Assembly: GCA_018806985.1 (NCBI GenBank)
Contig: JADANN010000439.1
Span: forward strand, 1,247,501-1,311,500
Direction: 5' to 3'
DNA from: Angiostrongylus vasorum
Lineage: Eukaryota; Nematoda; Chromadorea; Rhabditida; Metastrongylidae
DNA length: 64,000 bases
A program made the translations under genes and the position numbers. Below, piece after piece: positions 34,323 to 44,339 of the stretch. Positions within the stretch are counted from its first letter, which is position 1, and every line of letters begins with the position of its first letter. The notes beneath the pieces are model-generated. The model was not told the DNA's origin. It worked only from the letters and a program-made list of their open reading frames with translations, and searched no databases.

Positions 34323-36427
34323 AAAGCGTAGCTTTTAAAATATACACTACCGATTCGGTTTCGTAAGACGGTTGTTGCCCCACAGAGTCCGCCATAAGTA
34401 ATCACAGGGGGCGATGTTGTATGAAGAGATCAACGATGCTCCAACATTTTCCGGAGCGCAAAATCTGAACACCTTAATTCATACCTACTTAGTCGGCTAG
34501 CACTCCACAGTGTTAGATACTCGCCCTATAACCAGTACGGCGCCTATCGCTTCCTGTTTTAATTTCAACTCCCGCGTAGGGGGCAACCGTCGGCACCAAT
34601 GCCTCTCGTGTAGCTATCGAGCACTACTTCGATAGTTGTACCATTTGGTGCCTTAGAGAACGCTCGTTTTAACATTAATGTTACAGCTGGTTAGATTGTC
34701 TTACTTGAATCCAGTAGTTGCACACAGTGAAGTCATCGCTTCTTCTTCCGGCACCCCTTTCATCTCTAAGCGTTTGAAAGCATGTGGTTGCTGGAAATAT
34801 TTTATCGCAACCCACTGGCTGAAAAGCAAAAAATCGCTAGAATTATTCCATTACAAAAGAACAATCGCTTAGGATTTTAACTCTTTGGTTGCAAATATTT
34901 CCGCCATATCCACTGGGACAGATGCATTTAGAACAGTCTCTGGGATGTGGAACGCCACCGTTTTTCGCACATGGCTGATGGTCTTGTCTTGCATTTAACT
35001 AGAATATTTCAATGTTATGCAGAGATATTTGGATATATGGAGTTGTATTAAATGTTTAAGTCACAATTTTCTCACGAAGGCATCTGTAATGTAGGTTAAT
35101 CATTAGTTTCTCGTAGAAAGAAATCGTACGGGAGCCAAGGGTTTGCAAATATTTAACATCATGTGGAATCATGACGGGCAGTCCGTTTTTCGAGACACTG
35201 TAGATATTAATCGTATTATTATTATTTCGCTCGGAAAGATTCAGAAAGTGGCAAACCTCTTCGCTCCATAGTGCATAACACTTCCATAGTCGTAGGTCAG
35301 GTTATAGCTGTAGTTAGTACGCTTAGTTTGCTTTATGAATTAGGTGTCCCATCCGGGCTGAAATCACAAGCCTGTCATTGACGGCTATCTATGCTGCACA
35401 TCCATTCCAGAATTACCAGGATGTTTTGCGTATGAAGTGTAATGAATTTGTCACGATCGTATCTCGTCTGCGTATGGAAGAGACCCAATGCGTGCCCAAT
35501 CTCGTGCGCAGCGGTCACAACCTCTACGACAGTAATGTTGTTATGGACCAATCTTAAGCTAAAAAACTAAAAACTTGCTAAACCGCAACTTAATGATGAA
35601 TTGAGGAAGCGCTTTGAACGCACCGACTCGCATCCCTCTCCATGTGAGAGACTCTGCACCCCTCCAAGCTTTCCAATGTTCGACCAACAACCTCCACCTC
35701 GGATAACGTTGATTCTATCGGTAGCTAGAAATTTAGTTGTTAAGCGAATAGGCAATTTCAAAGGAAATTTGAGATATGTTTTGTCTACCTGCATTGCTTT
35801 CTTTGAAGTTAATGCAGGTCTCTGTGGACCATAATGTTGCAGCTTTTCTGAATGCTCTTCTTGCTCCATTGTCTGAACTTGTATGATTTCTAATTCTAGG
35901 CCTGATTAAATTCTAACGAGGGTAAAAACCAATAAACCGAACTTGTGCTCAAATGAAAAGGAGTAATACACTCTCTTTGACCACAAGCTTTTAGGATACG
36001 TGTGGTCACGGAATGCTTGTCGTTTGTAGCGATTACCTTCGCTCTCATTTATGTCTTCCAGGATCTCTTCAGCTTGTTCTCTGAAAATATGAATTGCACA
36101 TGACAAGGAGTTATGTTTTCGAAACACAGTCTGTCCATCTTTTATTTCGACCTCCAAATCGTGTAGTTTCTTGAGAAGCCTCATAGTATCTGCCGCATCT
36201 GGCTCCTTATAAAAAAAAAGAAGAATGAAAGAAGAAACTATGGATATTTTATTTTGGACGTGCAGACTTTAAAACAGCCCTAGGTTTTTGAGTAAGTTAT
36301 ATCCCTCTTTGAGTTTTTCTTCGAAGCTCCCTTCGCCGTCGGATCGTTCAGTTCGCACTTGTGAGCTCATATGTACCGCTGCGCAAGCTCTTGTGGCAAT
36401 GAATGCTACTAATATAATGACTCTCAT
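34323..36427 (-). pseudogene. Astacin metalloprotease pseudogene, right-arm copy
   Basis: Mirror of 22571-24672 with the same signal peptide, maturation site, HEIGHALGLFH zinc motif (about 35490-35520), Met-turn, EGF and CUB exons. It shares the TAA stop in the catalytic domain (about 35340) and the missing FxGD exon, so those losses predate the duplication. In the CUB exon at about 34800 it has a run of four A's (minus strand) where the left copy has five, so here the frame GCDKIF..TTCFQTLRD stays open. The difference could be real or a consensus error. Confidence 0.85.
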
Positions 36428-36841
36428 CTTGAAACGTAATATGAGGCTGGATAAAAAGAATGCTCTGGAAGAATAAATAAAGCATCAAAAACTGGATCGT
36501 ATCATTTAATGACTCGTTTCACTTTTATATTGAATTGGACGTTCACCGTTCACATAAGGGACAGTAGCCAATGTAAAACAATGAGTTTTTTCCATTGTTC
36601 ATCCGTCGCTTCATTTAGAAAATAAGGAAAATATTTGTTGTTTTTTTTACGTTACGTAGCCAATACCTTATTCTCTACATCTTTCATTTGTTATATGGTT
36701 GCTCCGTCAATGAACACAGTAAAGCAAAACGCCCGGTTACTTTACGTTTGTCGGATTTTCAAGGGTTTTCTAATTTTTGATGAATTTTCTCGCCGTTTAT
36801 CTCGTCAATCTAGACCGAAGTTTATCCAAGAATATGATTTC

Positions 36842-37095
36842 ACGATGGGCACGTGTAGCGTAGTAGTAGAGCCACCCTGCAATAAACATGGGATCGATCT
36901 AATGCCTCAGGCTCAACAAGCCGTCCATCACTCCGGAGTTGGCAAATTGATATCAGACCTATCTGAAAGGATATCACCATTGCCTCGATACGTCGGCAGG
37001 CCACCGCTAGTGGTTGTAAAGTCCAAATATGAATTCAATCGCCACAAGCGATGATTAGGAAAGTCGAAAGCATGGCGCATCCCTAAGTTATTGAC
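36842..37095 (+). repeat. SINE family A, diverged copy (right arm)
   Basis: Mirror of 21900-22155. Head GGGCACGTGTAGCGTAGTAG with an altered A box, body TCCATCACTCCGGAGTTGGC, end GCATGGCGCATCCC. Confidence 0.65.
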
Positions 37096-37223
37096 CAACA
37101 TAATAACTTTCGGTAGAAAATCAATGGCACAATGCCGAGATTTCCAAATGCAAGAAAAAGATAGGGAGGTAGTGCCGTGGAAAAGAAATTGAAGTAGTCC
37201 GATTTCGACGAATGAGTGTTGAC

Positions 37224-37691
37224 CATGAGCGCTTCAGGTCTTCACAGATTGCGTTGGTTAAGCTGAAAGTATTTCAGTACTGTAATGGTTAGTTTCACCG
37301 GTATTTAGGAAACTGACGTCTGCTATAACAGATAAACATTAACAAACGATGAACAGAAAGTTCTTTTTAGTACTTTTGGAGCCTATAATTGATTCCTATT
37401 TCTTCATCTAGCTTTATCGACCTTACAAAGTCGGATATTTTCCCGTTGCTCGGTGTGTTCTTACACCGGTCGAGATGACATAATATCCATCGGAATTCGA
37501 ATCTACGAAGCCAGGCATTATGCCATGCAAGCGGACTTAAGCCCCAAACATTCATATCCATGGACATATAAAATGACATAAAGAAGGCAACGAATAACAG
37601 GCAAAGGACAATGTGGCCATTTCTCTTTCAACAAGCTCAAAAAAATGCACGGCTCTGTTAAGGAACTGAGTCATGGTCGATACTTCAGCTG
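37224..37691 (-). repeat. Internal copy of the breakpoint direct repeat (right arm)
   Basis: Mirror of 21308-21775. No further paralogue occurs beyond the right arm's outer end, in contrast to 17923-18393 on the left. Confidence 0.7.
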
Positions 37692-38202
37692 ATAAAGAAT
37701 TTAGCAAACCCCAGTTGAACTCTCTATCACTTAAAGTACAGCCGACGAATTGATATTTAGTTTTTTTGACAAGTATCTCCCTTCACGTTGATGACAGTTT
37801 AGGATCAAATTAAACGAAACGAAATCATGACTTGCAAACTTGCTTTCAGCATTGTACTTATTAAGAATTAAGACACAGAATAACAAACCACCATGCCTCG
37901 GTTGATTCCTATCTAGGTCCTTCTTTTAGCCCATCTCTACACAAATCTTTTTAGCTCTTTTCCCGTGTATTTTTTTCAACGATCTTTTTTCATACAGTCG
38001 TCCTAATTCAGAAACAAACATTACCAAGTAAGCATCAAGACGTAGATGAACGATGAGGGGCAATCATTTACTGCTTAATAAGAGCTGGAAGCAATGCGCT
38101 ATCCTGCATAAATCATTTCTTTCCCCGTAGAGGACGTTCACTACAGTTCTCTTACAATTCCCAGTTCTATAATTTGGTTAACATCATCTATAAGTATATA
38201 AC

Positions 38203-38493
38203 TACAATGATGCTGAGATATTTGCAAAACTCCAGACCGCAGGTGTCTGCGGTGGGGAACGAACGCGTTATTACCCTTTCCTGGGGCTAACGCCTTCACC
38301 ACCACACCTTAGGGGGTCTTTCGTTTTTGCGCATAAAAGGCAAAGGCCTATAAAACACTTCTGAGTGAAGTGCGAAACGAAAGACTCGCATGGTGTGGTG
38401 GTGAACGCGTTAGTCCCCGAAAAGGATAACAGAGCGTTTGTTACCCACCGCAGACACTTGCGGCCCGGAGTTTTACAATTTCTCAGTATCGTT
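38203..38493. repeat. Foldback MITE (family C), right-arm copy
   Basis: Mirror of 20505-20795. Terminal repeats GATGCTGAGATATTTGCAAA and CTCAGTATCG face each other around GGTGTCTGCGG / CCGCAGACACTTGCGG. Compared with the left copy it has extra bases in G, T and A runs near 38310-38340. Confidence 0.7.
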
Positions 38494-38589
38494 GTGGTTG
38501 TATTATCGTTTATTTTTAACGAACCAGCGAGTTTGCTAAGGTGAAAATTACGCATCGTCCAGTCCGTAAAAAACCCGAGAGGTATTGTG

Positions 38590-38732
38590 TGAGATTGGGT
38601 GTGGTAATGAGGCATTCCTCCCAAGCGTTCATATTTGGATTCTTACAATTTATCTAGAATAAATCAAGAGCTTGCGATCTGATGTTTTCGATTTCTATGC
38701 AAAGATGTTCACTTCTGCTTCAAAATCTTCTC
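38590..38732 (-). mobile_element. Penelope-like endonuclease fragment (right-arm copy)
   Basis: GAGGCATTCCTCCC followed by TTACAATTTATCTAGAAT and TTCTGCTTCAAAATCTTC matches the C-terminal endonuclease DNA at 46150-46300. It abuts astacin exon 1 at 38801 and may have inserted into that gene's 5' region. Confidence 0.5.
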
Positions 38733-39262
38733 ATTGCTTTCCAATATCTGTCTTAGTCTTCGGAGGATTTCTTTCATCCCAGTTCTCTTTGAATTTCAAG
38801 ATAAGAGTAATACTACTTGCTTTCTTCGTAAATAGTTCCTGCACTGGAACAGCTGGTAGCTCGGAAACGAGAATTACAAGATCAACTAGCGACGATGATT
38901 TTGAAGGAAGAGTAGAAGAGGATTGACTTTCGTTTACCCTCGGCATATGATTATAAATGCGTCGTTTTCATGTTTAGCAATCACAAGATTGTTAAACAGC
39001 ACACATTACTTCCGTACACAAAAACACACTTTACAACAGTAACTGACATCTCGGCAGTATCTCCTGCAGAGCCGTTTTTTACGTGACTTCGACTGAGGAA
39101 GAATGGCTGATTCCTAGAACAAGAGGGATACAACTTATTCAAAAGCGTAAGGCTCTCTCACCATTCTCGTTTTCGTAAATGCATGTAGATAGCGCGTTAC
39201 CTCTCAATCGCTCTCTTAGGAGCCAAGTATAGTAACCATTCCTTAGATTGTTCCTATTTCTA

Positions 39263-39608
39263 TGTTACCTTATGTTTTCTACAATAACTGTTTTACTTGT
39301 AATCGTTATACATCTATTCTCGCATATTTTGTAAATTGTCTCTCAACTACCGCTTCAAACATTTGCCTCGCAGCTGGGCTATTAAGGGATACTGTAACTT
39401 CTTTATATCTCAGCTCTTCTTTGTCCGTTGATACGGACGCTGAATAAGCCGCCGCCAGCTGCATGTACTTTCAAGAAATCGGCAGTTCCGATGCACTTTC
39501 TGTGTAAGCCTTTGTACAATCTATTCCATCTCTCCCACATGACCTTTTGATAATCCTTTGCGTAGCCTTTCAGATAACCATTCTCTACGAGCTATTCCTT
39601 CGCTATCT
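39263..39608 (-). other. Coding-like remnant, unrecognised (right-arm copy)
   Basis: Mirror of 19390-19735, lying antisense inside what would be intron 1 of the astacin pseudogene. Same protein-like frames, no family recognised. The two arms differ near 39262-39300 only enough to move the ends of short open frames. Confidence 0.3.
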
Positions 39609-40744
39609 GATTAAGTTCTATGTTGATGAAGCTTCTGGCATACCGTATCATTTGATGTACTGCTCCGCATGTACCGTGTCATGCCCTGAATCAGCACTAT
39701 CTCTGACTGCCTCTGTAAAACCCCACCCATTACAGAAAGAATATAAGGAGCACCAGCAGTCATTGAGACTAGTGTCTGTCTTCCAATCTACCAGTGCCTG
39801 GTTTGCAACCCCCAGTGCTTATCTTCCAGTCCCTCAATTCCTCAGTGCTCCAACTCCAGTGTCCGCCTAGCATCCTTCAAGTGTATCATTTGTTCTCATT
39901 TCAATCTCGCTCGTATCCACGCAGCTTACATATCGTCAAATATCACACATTATTATTGGTATCGTTGTTGTTGCTATAAAGTGTTATAACCAAACTCGAG
40001 GTTGTTCAAGGCACTTATGGAGAAAAGTCCCGCGTGGTGAATTGACATAAAGTCGAGCATTCCACGTACAGTTGGCGGAGAAAAGACAAATCCGACCAAC
40101 TCCCTAATCCACTGGCGAACTAGCACACCGAATGCGGAAGATACGATGAAGTTTGTGAAGCAACTACACAATATGGAGGAAGAAATTAAAGACGAACTCA
40201 CACCGTCCCTAGAGCGTTCTGCCGATTCTTTAAATGTGATGCATGTAACATATTACGTCTCGTCCGATGGTTAGTGGAGAAATATAACAGAATTTTAGAA
40301 TATCTTCTAAAATAAGAAGAATCACACCCAACCAATTCAATCAAGTTATTTAATCGAAGAAACCAATCAAAACAACAAAGTGGATACGGCATTGTTCGGA
40401 GGAGATATGATACTCAAAAATTCCTTAGTTCACAGAAATCCGCTTTGTTAACCATTTTTCCCTTTTCATGCTTTTTTTTCATAAAACAACCTGACCAGAT
40501 TATCCAAGACATCAAGGCGAACAAAGGCAAACGCAACAAAAGACAGGCATTCCGTGACAAAAAATATCCTAAAAAAAATTATGGTCAACCAGAGTGAATC
40601 ATACCCTTTGAAATGCATGTCTGCCTTTGCAATTATTGTACTTCTACAGAGATTGTTTCAGGGCCGAAGTTAGAAGTGATACAAATTCAACCTACGACGC
40701 AAGGGTGGTTTTCAAAAAAAGCTGTTGGGGTATGAACTTATGAC

Positions 40745-41126
40745 TTGTTACCTACTTGATACTTGAAAGGCCCGTTCTCACTAGTTATGCGGGCTCCAGC
40801 ATATTCACCATTTTTTCGAAGATTTGCTGGTTAAGCCCTTGTAGTTCCATGGAATCCCGAGGACGGCTTGGACCTAGGTCTTCACCACCACAAGCAGTCG
40901 CAGCCCTTGTGGATCAGAGGAAGATTTGTCACCATGCGGCTTTGATACCAGGACGATGGTGGATCCTGGTATTGCTTTACTCTTAGCTAGGCTTCACGAT
41001 GGAAACGTCGGACTCCTTCTCAGCTTGGGAGACCCTGCAAGAGGGGACGAATCGTCCCGCTCTACATCGCAGTCCGACACCCAAAAACATCTCCCAGCCA
41101 CGACGAGGAGGTAAACCGTTAGGAGG
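40745..41126 (-). repeat. SINE family B insertion with 11-bp target-site duplication
   Basis: GAACTTATGAC occurs at 40734-40744 and again at 41127-41137, directly bracketing the element. The element is in minus orientation, with its TCAAGTA-type 3' tail at 40745 and GGTTTACCTCC at the far end. It splits astacin exon 5: RVVFKK lies upstream and DTCINI resumes downstream. This pins down the exact boundaries of the family. Confidence 0.88.
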
Positions 41127-41930
41127 GAACTTATGACACTTGTATTAATATCAGAAACAGCTGCAAAGGTGAAAGGAAAAAATCAAGCACTGCAAATCAC
41201 TAAAGCTTTCAAAGTATAATAATCACCAAAGAACTAAGCTTTCAGCTACCGTACGTTTTCAAAGGTGGATGTTGCTGGTCATACGTTGGAAGACTTGGAG
41301 GTGAGCAAAGTCTTTCACTAGGCCCCGGATGCGAATCGGCATTAGTAGTGAAGTATTTCATTTGTTTCTTACTCATACGACATGGCATTCCTATTTTGCG
41401 TAAGTTGGAACCGCCATGCGCGAGATTGGACATGCTTTGGGTCTCTTCCATACGCAGTCAAGACATAATCGTGACAATTTCGTCACACTTTATCCAGAAA
41501 ATTTCTGGGCAAATTTAGAAGTATGGATAGCCACGAATTTTAAAGACATGATTTTAGGATGCCCGATTGCCTCAATTCATAAAACGAAGTAAAAAATACT
41601 AACTACAACTACAACCTGATTTGTGATTATGGAAGTGTTATGCACTACGCAGCAACGAGGTACTCTTGCGTAAAGTTTTCTAGGTTCTTGTTCTGAATCA
41701 CAGTTAAGTTATAAGCACTTTATTTGAGGGGGCTCAAAGAACAGCAAGCCTATCGTAGTGCCACTCAATGTCAAGCGTGGTGAAACGCTTGGGTCTCGCA
41801 TGCTTTCATTCTACGATAAGCGCATGGTAAAATCAAAAATACACCAATCTCGTATTTGCTCATCGAAGAAAAAAGTGAATTATTAATCAATTCCAAGTTG
41901 ATGAAAACCTTAGAAACAATCTTTATTTTC

Positions 41931-41966
41931 GGAGAACGTTTCGACGTCTTTATCTTCATCAGAGCC
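41931..41966 (-). ncRNA. Hammerhead-like motif, head-to-head pair member 1
   Basis: The minus strand reads GGCT, CTGATGA (exact core), AGATAAAGACGTC, GAAAC (exact core), GTT, CTCC. Stem I pairing is poor, with only two G-C pairs. It faces a second copy at 42061-42097 on the plus strand, which shares the flanking text GACTGGCATCATCGG / GACTCGGCATATCGG. Confidence 0.5.
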
Positions 41967-42060
41967 GATATGCCGAGTCGATAGTGCACAGTTGCTTGTC
42001 TTCTCGATGTGGCGTCTGGACTGGATCAGAAGTGATCTGTAGACCACCGACTGGCATCAT

Positions 42061-42097
42061 CGGTCCTGATGAAGACGAAGACGTCGAAACATTAGCC
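42061..42097 (+). ncRNA. Hammerhead-like motif, head-to-head pair member 2
   Basis: Core CTGATGA at 42066-42072, stem II GACG..CGTC around AAGA, GAAAC at 42086-42090, triplet ATT, then AGCC facing GGTC (one mismatch). It lies inside the astacin pseudogene where the EGF exon should be, so it is probably the end of an inserted Penelope-like or related element. Confidence 0.5.
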
Positions 42098-42330
42098 AAG
42101 AATGAAGATTATTTATCAACCCCGTGTGAACTTATCAAAGAAAGAATACATCTTGCTCTAAATGCCATTCTGCTAGCGAATATGATGAAAAAACATTGCA
42201 ATATGGAAGAGTATGAAATTTAAAACTTAAAGCTTCTTTAGGGCACAATCTAAACGTAGCAATCATGTCTTACGGCCAGGTGGTTACAGCAAGATACTGA
42301 CGGCTACCACTTCCTTTCAAACATAAGGAA

Positions 42331-42595
42331 TAATGGATAAAGCTCTCGGCGTTGATCAATCAGTGAGGGATGCGCCATGCATTCGATTTCTTTGGGCATC
42401 GTTGGAGGTGAGTATATCTGGCCTTTACAATGACTCGCGGTGGCCTACCGATGTATCGAGACAGTGCTGCTATCCTCCCAGATAAGTCTGGTACCGATTT
42501 GCCGACCCCCGATGATGGAAGGCTTGGTGGGTGCGGGGATCGATTATACGTGTGTCGCAGTGGCGCCTCCAACCACTGCGCCACACGCGCCCTTA
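42331..42595 (-). repeat. SINE family A inserted in an astacin CUB exon
   Basis: The minus strand runs from GGGCGCGTGTGGCGCAGTGG (A box) and ACACACGTATAATCGATCCC to the tail GAGCTTTATCC. The flanks CTTCCTTTCAAACATAAGG (ending about 42326) and CTTCTTTCCAAACACATGAGG (from about 42598) are a diverged target duplication of about 20 bp. They correspond to the CUB sequence TCCTTCCAAACGCTCAGAG in the intact gene. Confidence 0.8.
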
Positions 42596-42977
42596 CCTTC
42601 TTTCCAAACACATGAGGAAAAAATTGGGTGGAAGAGGTTCAACTAAAACAGAACATGACTACACGATATGCCATTACCGAATTGAAGTATTCCAATCTAT
42701 ACTAAAATTCAATAACATTGAAGTCAATACAAACTTCCTTCAAGCCACCAGTTGGTTCAACCATTGAGGTAGTTTTTGATAACCTTACATGAGGTTTGGG
42801 TTACGGTGGATGCTCAATGGCGGGAGTTGAAATCAAAACAGGAAAGGATAAACGTCATACTGGTTACAGGTGTCTAACACTGTAACCTAGTGCACCGTTG
42901 TAGTGGAGATGCTTCAAGTGTTTAGTTTCTGTGACTTAAAGAACGTTGGAATACCACTGATCTCTGCGTACAACATA

Positions 42978-43363
42978 CTTACTTGATACTTGGACGGCCC
43001 GTTCTCACTAGTTGTGCGGGCCTCAGCATAATCACCACTTTTTCGGAAATTTGCTGGCTTAGCAATTGTGGCGCCCTGGAATCCCGCGGTCAGCCTGGCC
43101 GAAGTCTGCCCCCAGGTCTTCATCACCACGGGCAGTCGCAGCCCTTGTGAATCAGAAGGAGATTTACCACTATACCACCAGTTTGACACCAGGGACGGGT
43201 GGATCCCGGTATTGGCTTACTCTTAGCTGGATTTCCCGATGATAACGTCGGACTCCTGTTCAGCTTGGAAGGCCCTGTTGGGGAATGTATCCTCTCGGTG
43301 CACATCGCACTCCGACACCCAAGAACATCTCCGAAACACGATGACTCGGTAAACCGTTGGGAG
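42978..43363 (-). repeat. SINE family B in the last astacin exon
   Basis: It begins CTTACTTGATACTTGG (tail) immediately after the astacin text ISAYNI and ends AAACCGTTGGGAGG. The downstream astacin sequence is not found, so the insertion was accompanied by loss of the 3' end. Confidence 0.75.
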
Positions 43364-43619
43364 GTTTGTATTGTTTCGTGTATTCCCTTTATTTGCACAG
43401 TTGTGGTTATTGAAAAAAATTTTGCCAAGTTTGGAATTATGTTTTCCTTGAAAACCTTTAATAGTAGTTTTGAAATGTTCATTTTACCACTTTCGGTCTG
43501 TTTAACTAAACAGGAATTTAAAGCGTATAGAGCCGAAAAAACTGTCAAGAACGCGTAATAAAATGTCGGTTTCCGAAGTTCCGTTGTAGCGAGCTTATCC
43601 CTAAAGATGAATAAAGTCA

Positions 43620-44190
43620 CAGACGTCCTGTTGCTATTGAAGGAGATGAACTGAAAACATTGGTGGAAGCAAATACACCGACTCAAATACAACTAATGCT
43701 GCACGAATTAAATAATTCTCTGTACGATAAGGTGCGACTACACGTCGAACTATCGCCGTTGCAAATCTGAGCCAACTGGCTACGAAACTCTGCCTCATAC
43801 AACATATTCTACCGAGTTTTTTGCCTGTAGACAACTTTTTTCCTCAATGTCTCAATAACTTGCTACGTAGCAAATGTTCCGGAAACCAAGGCGAAGCAGA
43901 AACTAACTTCAACGACTTCATCACCTACGGAACTCCAAATTTTATGTAACTAGAATAACTACACGAGGTGCTCGTCGGCAAAAAAGGCAATGTTCAGATT
44001 ATAAGGATCTTTAATTTTTAAGGATAATGTTTATTCTGAACGAAAATGTGCTACATTAAGGACATACCTTTGAATCGCGCGTTAATTCCCAAACAAGCTG
44101 GCAATGTTGCTCTAACCTGAGTCTTTCCTTGCTTAGAAATTTCTCTTCTGTTTGTTTCAAGAAAAGCGGTAAAAAATGTTAATGCAAACA
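43620..44190 (+). repeat. Dispersed repeat X, copy 2
   Basis: Same unit as 2536-3190. Translated text EANTPTQIQLMLHELNNS and KVRLHVELSPLQI looks like a coiled, charged protein segment. It lies about 150 nt upstream of, and co-oriented with, the Penelope RT at 44340, so it may be that element's 5' portion. Confidence 0.55.
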
Positions 44191-44339
44191 GACATTTTGT
44201 AAAAATAAAGTCCTTTTGTTTTGCTTAACCAACTTAACGTTTTTTGAACACAGCGAGTAATGAACTTACTGAAAAGTGCTTTTCCTTCATTTTATTTTCA
44301 CGCTCTCTTTGCATGTCAGTGTCGTTGGTTGTTCTCACA

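Larger units (their letters stand above)
29545..40601. repeat. Giant inverted repeat, right arm (~11.05 kb)
   Basis: Reverse complement of 18394-29446. Unlike the left arm, its outer end (40601) lies inside an otherwise continuous astacin pseudogene whose downstream exons follow at 41.2-43 kb. This marks it as the likely original copy. Confidence 0.93.
38801..42979 (+). pseudogene. Astacin metalloprotease pseudogene spanning the right palindrome boundary
   Basis: Exon 1 at 38801 begins ATA where other copies have ATG, and encodes IRVILLAFFVNSSC; it is split from AARGIQLIQK-type sequence at about 39120 by an insertion. Pro-segment: KQLHNMEEEIKDEL (40157), FGGDMIL (about 40400) and RNKRQAFRDKKYP (about 40535). 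Catalytic part: GGCCWSYVGRLGG (41255), then REIGHALGLFHTQSRHNRD (41419 on), where the first zinc-binding His codon is CGC (Arg). DYGSVMHYAA (about 41625) and SFYDKRM (about 41805) follow. Family B SINEs interrupt exon 5 (40745-41126) and the last exon (42978-43363), a family A SINE interrupts a CUB exon (42331-42595), and the EGF exon is replaced by Penelope-end sequence. Clearly dead. Confidence 0.85.
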
